Below are positions 49,635 through 58,417 of a stretch of DNA of 64,000 nucleotides, piece by piece. Origin of the DNA: Nocardioides sp. Its GTDB lineage: Bacteria > Actinomycetota > Actinomycetes > Propionibacteriales > Nocardioidaceae. The notes beneath the pieces were generated by a model. It was not told where the DNA came from and made no database searches. It saw only the letters and a list, made by a program, of their open reading frames with translations. Every line of letters starts with the position of its first letter. The first letter of the stretch is position 1. The position numbers and the translations under genes are program-made. Where the stretch lies: the NCBI GenBank assembly GCA_020636915.1, contig JACJWV010000007.1, positions 62,001-126,000 on the forward strand, in the 5' to 3' direction.

Positions 49635-51032
49635 TCAGGCCTCGCTGACGGCCGGCTCCTCGGCCGGCTCCTCGGCCGGGGCGTCCTCCTCGGCCACGGG
49701 CTCACCGATGGTGCCGTCCGGCCGGAGGTTCTTCAGCTCGACCACGTTGCCGGAGGCGTCCTTGACCACGGCCGACTCGACGAGCCGGGCCAGCGCCTTG
49801 CCGCGCAGGATCTCCTGCACCAGCTCGGGGACGTGGTTGTGCTCGAACATGTGGTTCGCGAACTCCTGCGGGTCCTGGCCGGACTGCTGGGCCCGCCGCA
49901 CCATGTGCTCGGAGAGCTCCTGCTGGTCGATGCCGAACTCCTCGCGCTTGGCGATCTCGTCCAGGAGGAACTGGGCGGCGACCGCCTCGCGGACCCGGCG
50001 CTCGAGGTCGGCCTCGAACTCCTCCTGGGTCTGCTTCTCGTCCTCGAGGTACTTCTCCATCGTGAGCCCGGCGAACGCGAGCTGCTGCTCGATGTTGTTG
50101 CGGCGCGCGTTGAGCTCGTCGGTCACGACGACCTCGGGGAGCGGCACCTCGACCTTCTCCAGCAGCACCTCCAGGACGGCGTCGCGCGCGGCCGCGGCCT
50201 GCTCGAGACGCTTGCCGCGTCCCAGGCGCTCCCGCACGTCGGCGACCAGCTCGTCGAGGGTGTCGAACTCCGAGGCCATCTGCGCGAACTCGTCGTCGAG
50301 CTCGGGGAGCTCCTGCTCCTGGACCTGGCTGACCGCCACCTTGACCTCGACGTCCTCGCCGACCAGGTCCCCGCCGACCAGCTGGGAGGTGAAGGTCGTG
50401 TCGTCGCCGGCGGCCAGGCCGACGAGCGCCTCGTCGAGGCCGTCGAGCATGCCGCCCCGGCCGACCCGGTAGGACATGCCGGTGACCTCGGCACCCGGGA
50501 CCGGCTCGCCGTCCCGCGTGGCCACGAGGTCCATGACGACGAAGTCGCCGTCGGCGGCCGGACGCTCCACGTCGATGAGCGTGGCGAAGCGCTCACGCAG
50601 CGCCTCGACCTGCTCGTCGACGTCGGCGTCGGCGACCTCGACGTCCTCGACCTCGGCCTCCAGCCCGTCGTAGGACGGCAGCTCGATCTCCGGGCGGACG
50701 TCGACCTCGGCGGTGAACTCGAGGGCGTCGTTGTCCTCGAACTTGGTGACCTCGATGTCGGGCTGGGCCAGCGGCTGGAGCGAGTTGGCCTGCAGCGCCT
50801 CGACGTACTTCTGCGGCACCAGGTCGTTGATCGCCTGGTCGAGGACCGCGCCGCGGCCGACCTGGCGGTCGATGACGGCCGGCGGGACCTTGCCGCGGCG
50901 GAAGCCGGGGACGTTGATCTGCTGGGCGATCTGCTTGTAGGCCGCGTCGAGGCTCGGCTTGAGCTCCTCGAAGGGCACCTCGACGGTCAGCTTGGCCCGG
51001 GTCGGGCTCAAGGTCTCGACGGCGCTCTTCAC
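49635..51032 (-). CDS. tig: Trigger factor
   Basis: Ribosome-bound chaperone and prolyl isomerase. The 465-residue protein has the ribosome-binding signature NVPGFRRGKVPPAVI (near 40), a PPIase FKBP domain (residues about 155-235) and the long C-terminal helical domain, ending in an acidic EEPAEEPAVSEA tail. Start GTG 51030-51032 with AGGAG 8 nt upstream. Upstream lie two tRNA genes; downstream the palindrome and hydrolase. Trigger factor next to clpPX is a common order. Confidence 0.96.
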   Translation of the reverse strand: MKSAVETLSPTRAKLTVEVPFEELKPSLDAAYKQIAQQINVPGFRRGKVPPAVIDRQVGRGAVLDQAINDLVPQKYVEALQANSLQPLAQPDIEVTKFEDNDALEFTAEVDVRPEIELPSYDGLEAEVEDVEVADADVDEQVEALRERFATLIDVERPAADGDFVVMDLVATRDGEPVPGAEVTGMSYRVGRGGMLDGLDEALVGLAAGDDTTFTSQLVGGDLVGEDVEVKVAVSQVQEQELPELDDEFAQMASEFDTLDELVADVRERLGRGKRLEQAAAARDAVLEVLLEKVEVPLPEVVVTDELNARRNNIEQQLAFAGLTMEKYLEDEKQTQEEFEADLERRVREAVAAQFLLDEIAKREEFGIDQQELSEHMVRRAQQSGQDPQEFANHMFEHNHVPELVQEILRGKALARLVESAVVKDASGNVVELKNLRPDGTIGEPVAEEDAPAEEPAEEPAVSEA

Positions 51033-51068
51033 AGGTTTTCTCCTCAAGTATCAGGTGGTGGTGGTGCG

Positions 51069-51141
51069 TCGGGGCGACAGGACTCGAACCTGCGATCTCC
51101 TGCTCCCAAAGCAGGCGCGCTAGCCACTACGCTACGCCCCG
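51069..51141 (-). tRNA. tRNA-Pro (anticodon TGG)
   Basis: Full cloverleaf on the minus strand: 7-bp acceptor stem CGGGGCG/CGCCCCG, D arm, anticodon stem CCTGC/GCAGG with loop TTTGGGA giving anticodon TGG, T arm with TTCGAGT. 73 nt including the discriminator A. No encoded CCA. It lies 36 nt upstream of tig. Confidence 0.97.
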
Positions 51142-51200
51142 CCAAGGCCCCGCCAGCACCGTCGACCAGGCGTCGGTCGTCGGCTCGGGTGGGCCCTTGG

Positions 51201-51271
51201 AGCGGATGACGGGAATCGAACCCGCGTAGCCAGTTTGGAAGACTGGGGCTCTACCATTGAGCTACATCCGC
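51201..51271 (-). tRNA. tRNA-Gly (anticodon TCC)
   Basis: Full cloverleaf on the minus strand: acceptor GCGGATG/CATCCGC, D stem GCTC/GAGC, anticodon stem CCAGT/ACTGG with loop CTTCCAA giving TCC, T loop TTCGATT. 71 nt including discriminator T. No encoded CCA. It is upstream of tRNA-Pro on the same strand. Confidence 0.97.
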
Positions 51272-51370
51272 GCGCGCCCGCCCGGTCTCTCACCGGGGCC
51301 GAGTGCGGGAGTCATGGTGCCACACCGCGGGTCGCCGCCCCCAACCGGCGCCGACCCCGGGAAGCGGCCC

Positions 51371-52441
51371 TCAGGGGCGTCGGTGCACCAGCACGAGCGC
51401 GCGGTCGTCGTTGTCCGAGCCCAGTGCCTCGACCAACCGGTCCGCGCCACCCTCGAACGTGCCGCGCAGCAGGCGCTCGGACTGGCCCAGCATCCGGTCG
51501 ATCCCCAGGCCGATCTCGCGGCGCGGGGTCTCGACCAGCCCGTCGGTGTAGAGCAGCAGCGCGTCGCCGGGCCGGACGACCCCGGAGACGACCGTGAAGT
51601 CGGCGTCCTCGATGAGGCCGAGCACGGGCCCCTCTGCCTCGTGGACGGTCCAGCGCCCGGCGCCCGCGGTCAGCTGCGCCGCCGGCGGATGGCCCGCCGT
51701 TCGGACCTCGAACTCACCGGTCCCGATGTCGAGGGAGAGGTGGACCGCGGTCGCGAAGCCCTCGGCCCAGGCCTGGCGCAGCAGGTAGTCGTTGGCCGCG
51801 GGGAGGAAGTCCTCCGGCGGGAGGGCGCCGAGGAGGCCGCCGAAGGCGCCGGAGAGCAGGAGCGCCCGGGTGCCCGCCTGCTCCCCCTTGCCGGACACGT
51901 CCACGAGGGCGATCTCGAGGCGGTTGCTGTGCCGCGGCCGGGTGGCGACGACGAAGTCGCCGGCGAACGGGGTGCCACCGGCCGAGCGGAGCGCGGTCTC
52001 GACCAGCCAGACCGGCGGCAGCGGCGGGATCCCGCCCTGCTGCTGGATGCGGTCGCGGAGGTCGACGAGCATCGACTCCCCGAGCACCCCGGCGACGCCC
52101 AGGCGGGTCCGCCGGAAGGAGGTCACCAGCACGATGAAGCAGAGCAGGTAGAGGATCGCGATCGCGATGACGGTGCGGACCTCGATCGTCTGCTGCCGGC
52201 CGATGGCGAGCATGAGCATGACCATGAGGAACACGACGAACCACGGCAGCTGCCGCGGGCTCAGCAGGATGCTGCCCAGCAGGAGCGGCACGACCAGGCC
52301 GGTGAGCGGGGCGACCGTCGGCCACACCAGGATCGCCGCGGTGAGCACGACGGTGAACGCGACCAGCGCCACGAGGGTGCGGTTGCGGCGCGGGATGCCA
52401 CGGTTCAGCGCCCGCCGGAACCCGCGGGGGCCAGTCGTCAT
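51371..52441 (-). CDS. Membrane-bound SpoIIE/RsbU-type PP2C phosphatase
   Basis: A 356-residue protein: several N-terminal spans (LVALVAFTVVLTAAILVW; LVVPLLLGSILL; FVVFLMVMLMLAI; IAIAILYLLCFIVLV) and a cytoplasmic SpoIIE domain with FAGDFVVA, LVDVSGKGEQAGTRALLLSG, DALLLYTDGLVE and GSDNDDRALVLV. Such phosphatases dephosphorylate anti-sigma antagonist proteins to release sigma factors in stress. No sensor domain or partner is in the window. Start ATG 52439-52441. Confidence 0.9.
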   Translation of the reverse strand: MTTGPRGFRRALNRGIPRRNRTLVALVAFTVVLTAAILVWPTVAPLTGLVVPLLLGSILLSPRQLPWFVVFLMVMLMLAIGRQQTIEVRTVIAIAILYLLCFIVLVTSFRRTRLGVAGVLGESMLVDLRDRIQQQGGIPPLPPVWLVETALRSAGGTPFAGDFVVATRPRHSNRLEIALVDVSGKGEQAGTRALLLSGAFGGLLGALPPEDFLPAANDYLLRQAWAEGFATAVHLSLDIGTGEFEVRTAGHPPAAQLTAGAGRWTVHEAEGPVLGLIEDADFTVVSGVVRPGDALLLYTDGLVETPRREIGLGIDRMLGQSERLLRGTFEGGADRLVEALGSDNDDRALVLVHRRP

Positions 52442-52473
52442 GCGTCTCGGTCCTCTGCTCGGGTGGGCGGGCA

Positions 52474-53322
52474 TCACTGTAGTGCGCGCGAGCGGAACGT
52501 GCGTTGGCAACGCGGGCACCAGAACAGGTTCCGACCCTGCAGCTCGGTCGTGCGGATGCGCGCACCGCACACGTGGCAGGGCTGGCCGGTGCGCCGGTAC
52601 ACGTAGACCTCCCCGCCGTGGTCGTCGCGGCGGGGCGGCCGGCCCATCGCCTCCGGCAGGTGCTCGGGCCGGACCGTGTCGATGCGACCGGTCAGCACGC
52701 CCTCCTGCATCAGGACGACCAGGTCCTCCCACATCGCCTGCCACTGCCCGCGGCGCAGTGAGCTGCCGGGTCGCATCGGGTCGACCCGGTGCCGGAAGAG
52801 GACCTCGGCGCGGTAGACGTTCCCCACCCCGGCGAGGACGGACTGGTCCATGAGCAGGCCGCCGATCGGGGCGCGGCTGCGGCGGATCCGTTCCCACGCC
52901 CGCGCGGGGTCGGCGTCCTCCCGCAGCGGGTCCGGGCCCGACCGGGCGACCACCGCGTCGCGTCCGGCCAGGGTGAGCAGCTCGCAGGTCGTCGCGCCGC
53001 GCAGGTCGGCGTACGACCAACCCGCGTCGCCCGCGGCGACCAGCCGCAGGCGCACCTGACCGACCGGTGCGGGTACGTCGGCGGCGCCGGTGTGCACGTC
53101 GAAGCGGCCGTAGAGACCCAGGTGCACGTGCACGAACCGCTCCCCCGGGAACTCGGCGAACAGGTGCTTGCCCCAGGCCTCGGCGCCTCGCAGCACCTGG
53201 CCGTCCACCAGCGCCGCGGACTCGGCGAACCGGCCCTGCGGGCTGCCGGCGCGCACGACGCGTCCGGCGAAGGTCGCGGTCAGCTCATCGGCCAGGCGGT
53301 GGAGGGTGTGGCCCTCAGGCAT
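52474..53322 (-). CDS. nei: DNA glycosylase/AP lyase, Nei family (Nei1-like)
   Basis: Removes oxidised pyrimidines and cleaves AP sites. The 282-residue protein starts MPEGHTLHRLADEL with the catalytic P2/E3, has the H2TH region (GGLLMDQSVLAGVGNVYRAE) and the zinc finger CHVCGARIRTTELQGRNLFW-CPRC. This pattern matches actinobacterial Nei1. It overlaps the rpiB end by 8 nt, so the pair is cotranscribed. Confidence 0.95.
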   Translation of the reverse strand: MPEGHTLHRLADELTATFAGRVVRAGSPQGRFAESAALVDGQVLRGAEAWGKHLFAEFPGERFVHVHLGLYGRFDVHTGAADVPAPVGQVRLRLVAAGDAGWSYADLRGATTCELLTLAGRDAVVARSGPDPLREDADPARAWERIRRSRAPIGGLLMDQSVLAGVGNVYRAEVLFRHRVDPMRPGSSLRRGQWQAMWEDLVVLMQEGVLTGRIDTVRPEHLPEAMGRPPRRDDHGGEVYVYRRTGQPCHVCGARIRTTELQGRNLFWCPRCQRTFRSRALQ

Positions 53323-53812
53323 CGCTCGCCGCGGGCGGCAGCGGCGGCAGCTCGCCGGTCCGCTCGTACGCCGTCAGCTGCCCGATCCGGCGCACGTGCC
53401 GTTCGTCGCCGCTGAACGGCTCGGCGAGGAAGACCTCCACGAACCTGGTCATGTCCTCCAGGGAGTGCATCCGCCCGCCCACGGAGACCACGTTGGCGTC
53501 GTTGTGCTCGCGCGCGAGCCGGGCGGTCTCGTCCGACCACACCAGGGCGGCGCGCACGCCGTCGACCTTGTTGGCCGCCATCTGCTCACCGTTCCCCGAG
53601 CCCCCGATCACCACGCCGAGGCTGTCGAGCCCGCGCGCGCGGTCCTCGACGACCGCCGCCGCCGCGCGCAGGCAGAAGACCGGGTAGTCGTCCTGCGCGT
53701 CGTAGGCGCGGGGGCCGTGGTCGACCGGCTCGTAGCCGTGCTCGGTGAGCCAGCGGACGAGGTGGTCGCGGAGGTCGAGGCCGGCGTGGTCGCAGCCGAG
53801 GTGCACGCGCAT
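53315..53812 (-). CDS. rpiB: Ribose-5-phosphate isomerase B
   Basis: Interconverts ribose-5-P and ribulose-5-P. The 165-residue protein has CDHAG near the start and GGSGNGEQMAANKV near residue 70. The Glu replaces the E. coli catalytic Cys, as in M. tuberculosis RpiB. Of two starts I favour ATG 53812 (MRVHLGCDHAG), because AAGGAT sits 8 nt upstream; ATG 53821 is the alternative. It overlaps nei by 8 nt. Confidence 0.95.
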   Translation of the reverse strand: MRVHLGCDHAGLDLRDHLVRWLTEHGYEPVDHGPRAYDAQDDYPVFCLRAAAAVVEDRARGLDSLGVVIGGSGNGEQMAANKVDGVRAALVWSDETARLAREHNDANVVSVGGRMHSLEDMTRFVEVFLAEPFSGDERHVRRIGQLTAYERTGELPPLPPAASDA

Positions 53813-53868
53813 GGGGATCATCCTTGCAGCCGGGTCGGGCGTGTCCCAGCCCAGCGTCGATCCCAGGT

Positions 53869-54741
53869 TCAGGTGTGCAGTCGCAGGAAGCCCGCCACCT
53901 GGCGCATCAGGGGCTCCGCCGAGGGGAACACCTGCGGGTGCCGCCAGAACCCGTGCAGCTGGCCCAGGTAGCGCGTCGCGGTCACCTCCACACCGGCCCG
54001 CGCCAGCCGGCGGGCGAGCTCCTCGCCCTCGTCGCGCAACGGGTCGTGCTCAGCGGTCACGACCAGGGTCGGCGGCAGCGTCCCCAGCCGGTCGGACAGC
54101 AGCGGCGCGAGGTCGGGGTGGGTCAGGTCCTCGGGCCTGCTGGCGTACTGCTCCCAGTACCAGGCCGCCTCGCGCGGGTCGAAGCCGTCGGCGGCGGTGC
54201 GGTAGGAGTCGAAGGAGGCCGTGGGATCGAGGAAGGGGTAGACCAGCGCGACGGCGTCGTAGCGGCCGGGGTGGCGCAGGGCGTCGACGAGGGCGAGGTT
54301 GCCGCCGGCGCTGTCCCCATGGGCCAGCAGCGGTGCGTCCAGCTCGCGCGCCGCCCACGCCGCAGCCGTGCCGACGTCGTCGACCGCCGCCGGGAACCGG
54401 TGCTCCGGCGGGCGCCGGTAGTCGACGCTGAGCACCCGCAGGCCGGTGCGGTTGACGAGACGCCGGACCGACGCGTCGTGCACGTCGACGTCGTTGAAGA
54501 CGAAGCCGCCGCCGTGGACGTGGACGACGACCGGGTGCCCTGGCACGCCGGCGGGCGCGTACAGCCGGGCTGGTACGCCGTCGGCGTCGACGTCCGCGAC
54601 CTGCGCGACCTCCTCCCGCGGCTCCTGCGCCGCGACCCGCCGAGCGTCGGCGCGGGCCGCGGCGACGTCGTACCCCTCGCTCCAGACCGGGGTCTGGGCG
54701 GCGTAGGTCGCGAGCGCTGGTCGTGACTCGGGAAAGAGCAT
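53869..54741 (-). CDS. HSL-family (type IV) alpha/beta hydrolase / esterase
   Basis: A 290-residue esterase with the HSL signature HVHGGGFVFNDVDVHD (oxyanion), nucleophile Ser in AHGDSAGGNLALV, Asp in TAEHDPLRDEGE and His in YLGQLHGFWR. It hydrolyses short acyl esters; the physiological substrate is unknown. TACCGT ends 6 nt before the ATG (54739-54741), so it is probably leaderless. Divergent from the DUF2568 gene 38 bp away. Confidence 0.92.
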   Translation of the reverse strand: MLFPESRPALATYAAQTPVWSEGYDVAAARADARRVAAQEPREEVAQVADVDADGVPARLYAPAGVPGHPVVVHVHGGGFVFNDVDVHDASVRRLVNRTGLRVLSVDYRRPPEHRFPAAVDDVGTAAAWAARELDAPLLAHGDSAGGNLALVDALRHPGRYDAVALVYPFLDPTASFDSYRTAADGFDPREAAWYWEQYASRPEDLTHPDLAPLLSDRLGTLPPTLVVTAEHDPLRDEGEELARRLARAGVEVTATRYLGQLHGFWRHPQVFPSAEPLMRQVAGFLRLHT

Positions 54742-54779
54742 GCGCGCACGGTAGTGGTCGCCGCTGCCAGGATGTGCAC

Positions 54780-55151
54780 GTGCGGTTGCTCGCGTGGTGC
54801 GTGTTGTTCCTCGTCTTCGCCGACGAGGTGTTGGCGATGGTGGCGCTCGGCTACTGGGGCTGGCAGCAGGACCCGCCCTGGCTCTGGGTGTGGCTGCTGC
54901 CCCTCGTCGCCACCCAGGCGTGGTCCTGGTTCGCGTCCCCCCGGGCGCGCTACGGCCACTGGCTGGGTCGGCCGGTCGTGAAGGTGCTGGTCTTCGGCGC
55001 GGCCTCCCTGGCGCTCTGGGACGCCGGCCATCCCACGCTCGCCGGCGCGTTCCTGGTCTTCTCGGCGGCGGTCAACGCGCTCGCGCTGCTGCCGGTCGTC
55101 ACGCAGGTGCTCGAGGAGAGCACGCCCGGGCGCGAACCGGCTGATCGGTAG
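54780..55151 (+). CDS. YrdB-family membrane protein (DUF2568)
   Basis: A 123-residue protein with four predicted spans (LLAWCVLFLVFADEVLAMVA; WLWVWLLPLVATQAWSW; VVKVLVFGAASLALW; LAGAFLVFSAAVNALALL). The pattern FADEVLAMVALGYWGWQQ fits the YrdB/DUF2568 family, function unknown. GTG start at 54780 with CAGGAT 6 nt before. It ends before the palindromic element at 55165. Confidence 0.8.
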   Translation: MRLLAWCVLFLVFADEVLAMVALGYWGWQQDPPWLWVWLLPLVATQAWSWFASPRARYGHWLGRPVVKVLVFGAASLALWDAGHPTLAGAFLVFSAAVNALALLPVVTQVLEESTPGREPADR

Positions 55152-55164
55152 CGGCACCGGATGG

Positions 55165-55257
55165 GTCTCGAGACGCCGGTCGCGAGCTCGTTCCTCGCTC
55201 GCGCGACTCCTCGACCTGACGGCTGGTCCTCGGCCGGAGCGAGCTCCGCCCGAGGGC
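55165..55257. repeat. Palindrome cluster between DUF2568 gene and purE
   Basis: Within 93 bp there are a perfect GTCTCGAGAC (55165-55174), an imperfect GTCGCGAGC/GCTCGCGCGAC hairpin (55179-55207), GGAGC-GA-GCTCC (55236-55247) and GCCC-GA-GGGC (55248-55257). The GTCTCGAGAC...CTCCTCGACC layout resembles palindromic repeats recalled from Nocardioides genomes. It separates convergent genes and may also terminate transcription. Confidence 0.6.
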
Positions 55258-55260
55258 GGC

Positions 55261-55776
55261 TCAGAAGCCGACGCGCCGTCCCGGGCTGTCGTTGCGGACG
55301 GTGGCGCCCTTGGCCTGGGCGGTGGCCCTCAGCTCCGCCTGGAACGCCGACATCCGGTCCCGCAGCGCCGGGTCGGAGACCGCCAGGATCCGGACCGCCA
55401 GCAGCCCCGCGTTGCGGGCGCCGCCCACGGCCACGGTGGCGACCGGGACACCGGCCGGCATCTGCACGATCGACAGCAGCGAGTCCAGCCCGTCGAGGTG
55501 CTTGAGCGGGACCGGCACGCCGATCACCGGTAGCGGGGTGACCGCGGCGAGCATGCCCGGGAGGTGGGCCGCGCCCCCGGCGCCGGCGATGATCACCGAC
55601 AGGCCGCGCGCCGCCGCCTCCCTGCCGTAGTCGAGCATCTCCTGCGGCATCCGGTGCGCGGAGACGACGTCGGCCTCGTGCGGGACGTCGAACTCGGCCA
55701 GCGCCTCGGCGGCCGCCCTCATCACCGGCCAGTCCGAGTCCGAGCCCATCACGATCCCCACGCGTGCGGTCTGCAT
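55261..55776 (-). CDS. purE: N5-carboxyaminoimidazole ribonucleotide mutase PurE
   Basis: Converts N5-CAIR to CAIR in purine synthesis. The 171-residue protein has VGIVMGSDSDWPVM near the start, SAHRMPQEML and the IAGAGGAAHLPGMLA loop. It follows purK by 10 nt on the same strand, so they form the two-step PurK-PurE route. Start ATG 55774-55776; a GTG two codons before is possible. Confidence 0.96.
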   Translation of the reverse strand: MQTARVGIVMGSDSDWPVMRAAAEALAEFDVPHEADVVSAHRMPQEMLDYGREAAARGLSVIIAGAGGAAHLPGMLAAVTPLPVIGVPVPLKHLDGLDSLLSIVQMPAGVPVATVAVGGARNAGLLAVRILAVSDPALRDRMSAFQAELRATAQAKGATVRNDSPGRRVGF

Positions 55777-55786
55777 GGTCACAGGT

Positions 55787-56941
55787 CTACTCGCTCTCGT
55801 TGCCCAGGTCGCCACGGAACCACGCGGCGGCGTGCCGCGCGCGCTCGAGACAGTCGTCGACGTCGTCGCCGTACGCGTTGACGTGGCCGACCTTGCGGCC
55901 CGGCCGCAGCTGCTTGCCGTAGAGGTGCACGCGCAGGAACGGATCACGGGCCAGCGCGTGGGGGTAGCCGTCGTAGAGGCGGCCGACCGTCTCGTCCGGC
56001 CCGCCGAGGATGTTGACCATCACGGTCCACCGCGCCCGCGGCGCCGGCGAGCCCAACGGGAGGTCGAGCACGGCCCGCAGGTGGTTCTCGAACTGCGAGG
56101 TGACCGCACCGTCCTGGGTCCAGTGCCCGGTGTTGTGCGGTCGCATCGCCAGCTCGTTGACCAGCACCCGACCGTCGTGGGTCTCGAAGAGCTCGACGGC
56201 GAGGACGCCCGTCACGTCCAGGGCGCCGGCGATCCGCAGCGCGATCTCCTGCGCCGCCCCGGCCAGCTCCTCGGACAGGTCGGGAGCCGGCGCGACCACC
56301 TCGTGACAGATGCCGTCCTTCTGGGTGGACGCGACGACCGGGTACGCCGCTGCCTGCCCGCTCGGGGAGCGTGCGACCAGCGCGGACAGCTCGCGGCGGA
56401 ACTCGACGAGCTCCTCGGCGAGGATCCGCACCCCGCTCGCCTCGGCCGACGCGAACGCCTCGCCGCAGTCGTCGGTCGAGCGCACGAACCACACGCCCTT
56501 GCCGTCGTACCCGCCGCGGGTCGTCTTCAGGACGCACGGGAACCCGAAGCGCTCCACGTCGCCGACGGAGGCGACCACCGCGTTCCTGGGGCACGGCACC
56601 CCGAGCTCGCCGAGCCGCTCGCGCATGACGGCCTTGTCCTGCGCGTGCACGAGCGCCTCGGGGCCGGGCCGGACGGCGACCCCGTCGTCGGCGAGCGCGT
56701 AGAGGTGCCCGGTGGGGACGTGCTCGTGGTCGAAGGTCACGACCGGGCAGCCGTCGGTGACCCGCCGCAGGAGCGCCAGGTCGCGGTAGTCGCCGACGAG
56801 GTGGTCGGGGATCACCTGGGCGGCCGAGACGCCCTCGGCCTCGGCGAGCAGCCGGAGCGGGATGCCCATCGCGGCCGCGGGCTCGGCCATCATCCGGGCG
56901 AGCTGTCCGCCGCCGATCACGGCGAGGGTGGGTGCGAGCAC
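55787..56941 (-). CDS. purK: N5-carboxyaminoimidazole ribonucleotide synthase PurK
   Basis: ATP-grasp enzyme carboxylating AIR. The 384-residue protein starts LAVIGGGQLARMMAEPAAAM, with ATP-binding KTTRGGYDGKG and LAVELFETHDGRVLVNELAM, RPHNTGH. GTG start; TAGGCT (56949-56954) ends 7 nt upstream without a ribosome site, so the purKE mRNA is probably leaderless. Confidence 0.96.
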   Translation of the reverse strand: MLAPTLAVIGGGQLARMMAEPAAAMGIPLRLLAEAEGVSAAQVIPDHLVGDYRDLALLRRVTDGCPVVTFDHEHVPTGHLYALADDGVAVRPGPEALVHAQDKAVMRERLGELGVPCPRNAVVASVGDVERFGFPCVLKTTRGGYDGKGVWFVRSTDDCGEAFASAEASGVRILAEELVEFRRELSALVARSPSGQAAAYPVVASTQKDGICHEVVAPAPDLSEELAGAAQEIALRIAGALDVTGVLAVELFETHDGRVLVNELAMRPHNTGHWTQDGAVTSQFENHLRAVLDLPLGSPAPRARWTVMVNILGGPDETVGRLYDGYPHALARDPFLRVHLYGKQLRPGRKVGHVNAYGDDVDDCLERARHAAAWFRGDLGNESE

Positions 56942-56962
56942 GGGCCGAAGCCTAGTGGTGCC

Positions 56963-57274
56963 CTAGAGCGTGGGGTCGACCGCCTCGAACCGCAGTCCCT
57001 GCCCCCGGATCGTCGTGATCAGGCGCGGGTGCTGGCTGTCGTCCCCGAGCTTGCGGCGCAACCAGCCCAGGTGGACGTCGATCGTCTTCGAGGACGTCCA
57101 GAACGTGGTGCGCCAGACGTCGCGCATCAGGTCGTCACGGGTGACGATCGACCCGGCCTGCTCCATCAGCGCGTGCAGCAGGTCGAACTCCTTGCGGGCG
57201 AGGACGAGCTCCTCCGACCCCCGCCAGACGCGTCGCGCCACGGGATCGAGCCGCACGTCCTGGACCTCGATCAC
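56963..57274 (-). CDS. Standalone OmpR/PhoB-type winged-helix protein
   Basis: The 103-residue protein is an entire trans_reg_C (OmpR/PhoB effector) domain: LARKEFDLLHALMEQAG, VTRDDLMRDVWRTTF, KTIDVHLGWLRRKLGD and the wing ITTIRGQGLRF. There is no receiver domain before it: upstream sequence to the cyclase gene (57275-57382) is non-coding. Such output-only proteins exist but are less common than full response regulators. Regulation would have to be independent of a phosphorelay. Confidence 0.85.
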   Translation of the reverse strand: MIEVQDVRLDPVARRVWRGSEELVLARKEFDLLHALMEQAGSIVTRDDLMRDVWRTTFWTSSKTIDVHLGWLRRKLGDDSQHPRLITTIRGQGLRFEAVDPTL

Positions 57275-57382
57275 CCGCCCACGGTAGGGACGAGTCCAGC
57301 CGTCCGACCCCGAAACGGAACAATTGCGCCGAGCCGTGATCCGGACGACCGGCGTCGCTTCTCGCGATCCTCCGCCGCCCGC

Positions 57383-58417
57383 TCACGCGCGCCGGACGGC
57401 GACCGGCTCCACGATCCCGAAGCCGCGCACCGGCCGCGCCGGCAGCGCCCGGGTCTCGAACTCCTCGCCGGGCAGCAGGTCGGCGGTGGCCTGGTCGATG
57501 ATGATGCGGTTGCGACGCGCGACCGCGGTCAGCCGCGAGGCCAGGTTGACCGGCGGCCCGAAGACGTCGCCCAGGCGCATGACCACCGAGCCGCTGGCGA
57601 GCCCGACCCGGACGTCGGGCATCCGGCTGTCCCGGCCGATGACGTTGATGATCCCCTCGGCGGTGTCGTAGGCGCGGACCGGGTCGTCGTTGACGAAGAG
57701 GACCGAGTCGCCGATGCTCTTGATCACCCGGCCGCGGGCCGCGGCGACCACGTCGGCACACCGCGACTCGAACAGCTCCACGAGGTCGCCGATGCGGTCC
57801 TCGGAGAGCCGGTTGGACAACGCGGTGAAGCTGACGATGTCGGCGAAGCCGACCGTGAGCTGAACGGTGTTGAGGTCCTCCTCGTTCGCTCCGAGCGCCT
57901 CGACGCGGGCGATCGCGGCCGCGAGGTGACGCCGCCACACGTAGACCAGCAGCTCCTCGAAGGGCTGCTCGATCTCGTCGACCAGACGCAGTGCCGAGCC
58001 GATCCGGCTGCCCGTGGCGTCGTCGCCCGCCTCGAGCTCCTCGACCCGGTGGACCAGCGTCGCCACCTCCCAGTCCGCCAACCGGGCCATCGTCTGGCCG
58101 ACCGCCCGGGTCAGGTTCACCGCCATGTCGAAGTCGATGAGGCCGGTCCGCACCACCCGGATCAGGGTCGACAGCGCCTCGGTGTCGGCGTCGGTGTAGG
58201 CGGCCTCGAGCCCGTGCTCGGGGAAGCCCAGCGCCCGCCAGAGACGGCGCGCCTCGTCCATCGTCACGCCGGTCTGCTCGGCGACCTGGGGGGCGTTGAA
58301 GGAGGGCGGCTCGCCGAGGATCGCCCGCTCGAGGACCCCGGAGGCGGGGGCGGACCCGTCCGGCTCGTCCGGCTCGTCCGGCTCGGCCGGCTCGTCCGGC
58401 GCGTCAGGTCCCGTCAT
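57383..58417 (-). CDS. Class III adenylate/guanylate cyclase with N-terminal regulatory domain
   Basis: A 344-residue cyclase. N-terminal autoinhibitory/regulatory helical domain (residues about 40-165), a family seen with pH- and lipid-sensing actinobacterial cyclases. The catalytic domain has metal Asp in VGFADIVSFTALS and IGDSVLFVN, substrate Lys in VIKSIGD and Asp in GDVFGPPVNLASRL, plus the transition-state Asn and Arg (NLASR). All catalytic residues are intact, suggesting an active cAMP or cGMP enzyme. N-terminus has an acidic PDEPAEPDEPDEPDG repeat. It overlaps the PH-domain gene by 14 nt. Confidence 0.88.
   Translation of the reverse strand: MTGPDAPDEPAEPDEPDEPDGSAPASGVLERAILGEPPSFNAPQVAEQTGVTMDEARRLWRALGFPEHGLEAAYTDADTEALSTLIRVVRTGLIDFDMAVNLTRAVGQTMARLADWEVATLVHRVEELEAGDDATGSRIGSALRLVDEIEQPFEELLVYVWRRHLAAAIARVEALGANEEDLNTVQLTVGFADIVSFTALSNRLSEDRIGDLVELFESRCADVVAAARGRVIKSIGDSVLFVNDDPVRAYDTAEGIINVIGRDSRMPDVRVGLASGSVVMRLGDVFGPPVNLASRLTAVARRNRIIIDQATADLLPGEEFETRALPARPVRGFGIVEPVAVRRA

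Noticed and set aside
51142..51200. A third tRNA between the two tRNA genes
   Set aside because: The 59-nt gap cannot hold a tRNA and shows no acceptor or T-arm pattern.
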